From: BJHQ01 sp964654285
Lineage (GTDB): Bacteria > Planctomycetota > UBA11346
Assembly: GCA_964654285.1 (NCBI GenBank)
Contig: CAZZJC010000016.1
Location: 26,969-90,968, forward strand
Length of the DNA: 64,000 bases
Direction of reading: 5' to 3'
The position numbers were made by a program, and so were the translations under genes. The notes beneath the pieces were generated by a model. That model had not been told where the DNA came from, ran no database searches, and worked only from the letters and a program-made list of their open reading frames with translations. Shown here piece after piece: positions 62,680 through 64,000 of this stretch (the stretch's first letter is position 1; the number at the start of each line of letters is the position of its first letter).

Positions 62680-63663
62680 ATGCTGGCCTGGCTGCGCCTC
62701 TTCCGTGCTTCGGGCCTGCTGACCGTCTGGTCGGATGCCCTTGCGGCCTGCGTCGCGGCCTTCTACGCCGCCGGGGTCTTCGATCCCCTGCCCTTCGCCC
62801 AGCGACTCCTGCAAGGCGGCTGGCAGCCGCTCTGGGTGATCGCGGCAAGCTCCCTGCTCTATGCCGCCGGGATGATCTGGAACGACATCGCCGATGTCGA
62901 ACGCGACCGGCAGCTGCATCCGCAGCGCCCCCTGCCCTCTGGGCGGGTCCGCCTCGCCACCGCCTGCGCAGTGGGCGTCCTGGTGGCGGTGGGGGCCCTG
63001 GTGTGCGCGGCCCAGGTCGAACATGGTTTCCGCCTCGCCGGCGCCGTGCTCTGCCTCGCCTTCCTCTACAACTTCGCGACCAAGGACGTGCCGTGGCTGG
63101 GCAGCCTGACCCTGGCCGCGGTGCGGGTCGTCCATGCCCTGCTGGCGTTGCTGGTCCTGGGCGGCGATTTCCTGCGCATGGCCCTGATCGCACCCGGGGG
63201 CGGATGGACCATGCCGACGTTCGCCCTGCTGCTCGGGATCTGGGTGCTCGGATTGGCGGCGGTGGCGGAGCTGGAATCGCGCTCCGCCCGGCGCTGGGAA
63301 CTCCTCGCCGGTGGCGGCCTGATGGCGGTGGCCCTTCTGCTCGCTCTGGCCCAGGTCGTGACCGCGCCCTGGCTGGGCCAGCTCTGGCGCGGCGGCGGCG
63401 GCGGCCCGGTCGCCGTACTGCTGTCGGTCGTCCTGGCGGTGGCGATCGCCATCGGCCTGGGCTGGTCGGTCGCGAGGCCGTGGATCGCGGCGATCCGTTC
63501 CGGGCAGCGTGGCGACATCCCCGCCATCACCGGTGCCGCGCTGGGGGGGATCATCCTCCTCGACGCCCTGGTGACCTGCGCCTACCAGCCGCTTTTCGCC
63601 CTGGTCATCCTCCTTCTCTACGCCCTGTTCACCGCGACCGGCCGCATCGCGCGGATGGGGTGA
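62680..63663 (+). CDS. UbiA-family prenyltransferase
   Basis: The 327-residue protein has eight or nine membrane helices. The first Asp-rich motif reads NDIADVERDRQLHPQRPLPSG (residues about 68-90), which is the prenyl-diphosphate-binding site. The second Asp motif is weak (YNFATKDVPWLG). It attaches an isoprenoid chain to an aromatic or related acceptor in the membrane; which one cannot be told. It is closely downstream of kinase 2, and its stop is followed after four bases by palindromic element A. Confidence 0.85.
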   Translation: MLAWLRLFRASGLLTVWSDALAACVAAFYAAGVFDPLPFAQRLLQGGWQPLWVIAASSLLYAAGMIWNDIADVERDRQLHPQRPLPSGRVRLATACAVGVLVAVGALVCAAQVEHGFRLAGAVLCLAFLYNFATKDVPWLGSLTLAAVRVVHALLALLVLGGDFLRMALIAPGGGWTMPTFALLLGIWVLGLAAVAELESRSARRWELLAGGGLMAVALLLALAQVVTAPWLGQLWRGGGGGPVAVLLSVVLAVAIAIGLGWSVARPWIAAIRSGQRGDIPAITGAALGGIILLDALVTCAYQPLFALVILLLYALFTATGRIARMG

Positions 63664-63667
63664 ACCC

Positions 63668-63769
63668 AAAAATCGCAAGTGCACCCCACCTGCGGCGTTG
63701 GTCGGAAGTCTGCTGGCGCTGCCACACTTCTTCCTCCCGCCTCGCATCTGGGGTGCACGTGCGATTTTT
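63668..63769. repeat. Palindromic element A (short form) after the UbiA gene
   Basis: AAAAATCGCAAGTGCACCCC (63668-63687) and its inverted copy at 63750-63769 match at 19 of 20 positions. The 62-base centre carries GGCGTTGGTCG and GGCGCTGCCACAC, shared with element B at 30464-30662. It starts four bases after the UbiA stop and ends in a T-run, so the transcript would form a strong terminator-like hairpin. Confidence 0.85.
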
Positions 63770-64000
63770 CCCTGAATTTTATGACGTGGTAGTTTTTAAG
63801 ACGATAGATGTGGCTGGCTTTCAAGGTGGTGAAGGTCGATCCGATCGCCTCACGCCGGTTGGTGGTGGCGGGAAGTTCACCAACCTGCTTACCCGTACTT
63901 GCTTGCTGAAATTCAAGGGTCATTTGCATTTTTCAGGTGATCGGCTGTGGATTCCAAAAATTCTTGCCGGAAAGTTCCAGATATTCTTGCCGGTTGCCGG
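63770..64000. other. AT-rich end region with short direct repeats, no convincing gene
   Basis: About 230 bases have clearly lower GC than the rest of the window. ATTCTTGCCGG occurs at 63960-63970 and 63983-63993 (period 23) with TTGCCGG at the very end. The composition and repeats suggest the edge of a mobile element or integron-like insertion, but no transposase is in view. Confidence 0.4.

Noticed and set aside
56950..63747. 2265-residue minus-strand frame opposite mnmA, GH10, kinase 2 and UbiA
   Set aside because: It crosses four well-supported genes on the other strand and has low-complexity composition and no domains.
63618..63929. Minus-strand 103-residue frame over the UbiA tail and palindromic element A
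   Set aside because: Its second half is simply translation of the palindrome and of the antisense UbiA end. The first half lies in AT-rich DNA without a ribosome site or known motif.

Overview
The window is a 64 kb, very GC-rich (by eye about two thirds G+C) stretch of a bacterial chromosome. I infer the Planctomycetota or a neighbouring PVC lineage, without being able to prove it. The reasons are two large Ser/Thr kinases with TPR-like tails, several PQQ-like beta-propeller proteins, a fused SecDF, an ADP-ribosylglycohydrolase operon, and long exported proteins of the kind common in that phylum. I found no rRNA, tRNA, CRISPR array or intact transposase. One 100-N assembly gap lies inside an 8-bp tandem repeat near 25.4 kb.

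Layout. 1-8.4 kb: the tail of a membrane protein, a MoxR ATPase, a DUF58-transglutaminase fusion and a 1309-residue exported PQQ-propeller protein. 8.6-20.6 kb: a nitrate assimilation island holding a NarL/NarX-like two-component pair, a nitrate reductase fused to an FAD/[2Fe-2S] electron-entry module, a nitrate ABC transporter (nrtA, nrtB, nrtD), and nirB/nirD nitrite reductase. The three transcription units carry sigma-54-like -24 elements about 24 bases upstream of their Shine-Dalgarno sequences. 21-33 kb: housekeeping and envelope genes (obg, a pilT-type ATPase, a 54-residue acidic protein, rodA, queC, yajC-secDF, an SDR, a Do-type protease). 33-45 kb: a small exported protein, a divergent Rrf2/ferredoxin pair, a radical SAM enzyme, a signal recognition particle RNA gene, fabD, a hydrolase, queD, an MFS-acyltransferase-acyl ligase fusion, a STAS protein, a HAD phosphatase and a methyltransferase. 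45-54 kb: an XRE-cupin regulator, then an AraC regulator divergent from an operon of ADP-ribosylglycohydrolase, PQQ/HEAT protein, sialidase-like protein and an orphan ORF. 54-64 kb: kinase 1, mnmA, a GH10 enzyme without a signal peptide, kinase 2 and a UbiA-family enzyme.

How it works together. The island from about 9 to 20.6 kb can take up nitrate, reduce it to nitrite and then to ammonium. The adjacent sensor is of the nitrate-sensing NarX type, but its partner is not a sigma-54 activator, so an NtrC-type activator probably acts from elsewhere. yajC-secDF, the Do protease, SRP RNA and rodA form an export and envelope group. The 46-53 kb operon looks like a catabolic or surface-glycan unit controlled by its divergent AraC regulator.

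The less expected content is in non-coding DNA. There is a palindromic element with 20-bp arms next to two stop codons, one copy carrying a second nested palindrome. A different 21-bp repeat occurs three times. The SRP RNA has a UGAC apical tetraloop in place of GGAA. Several 3'-end hairpins are also present.
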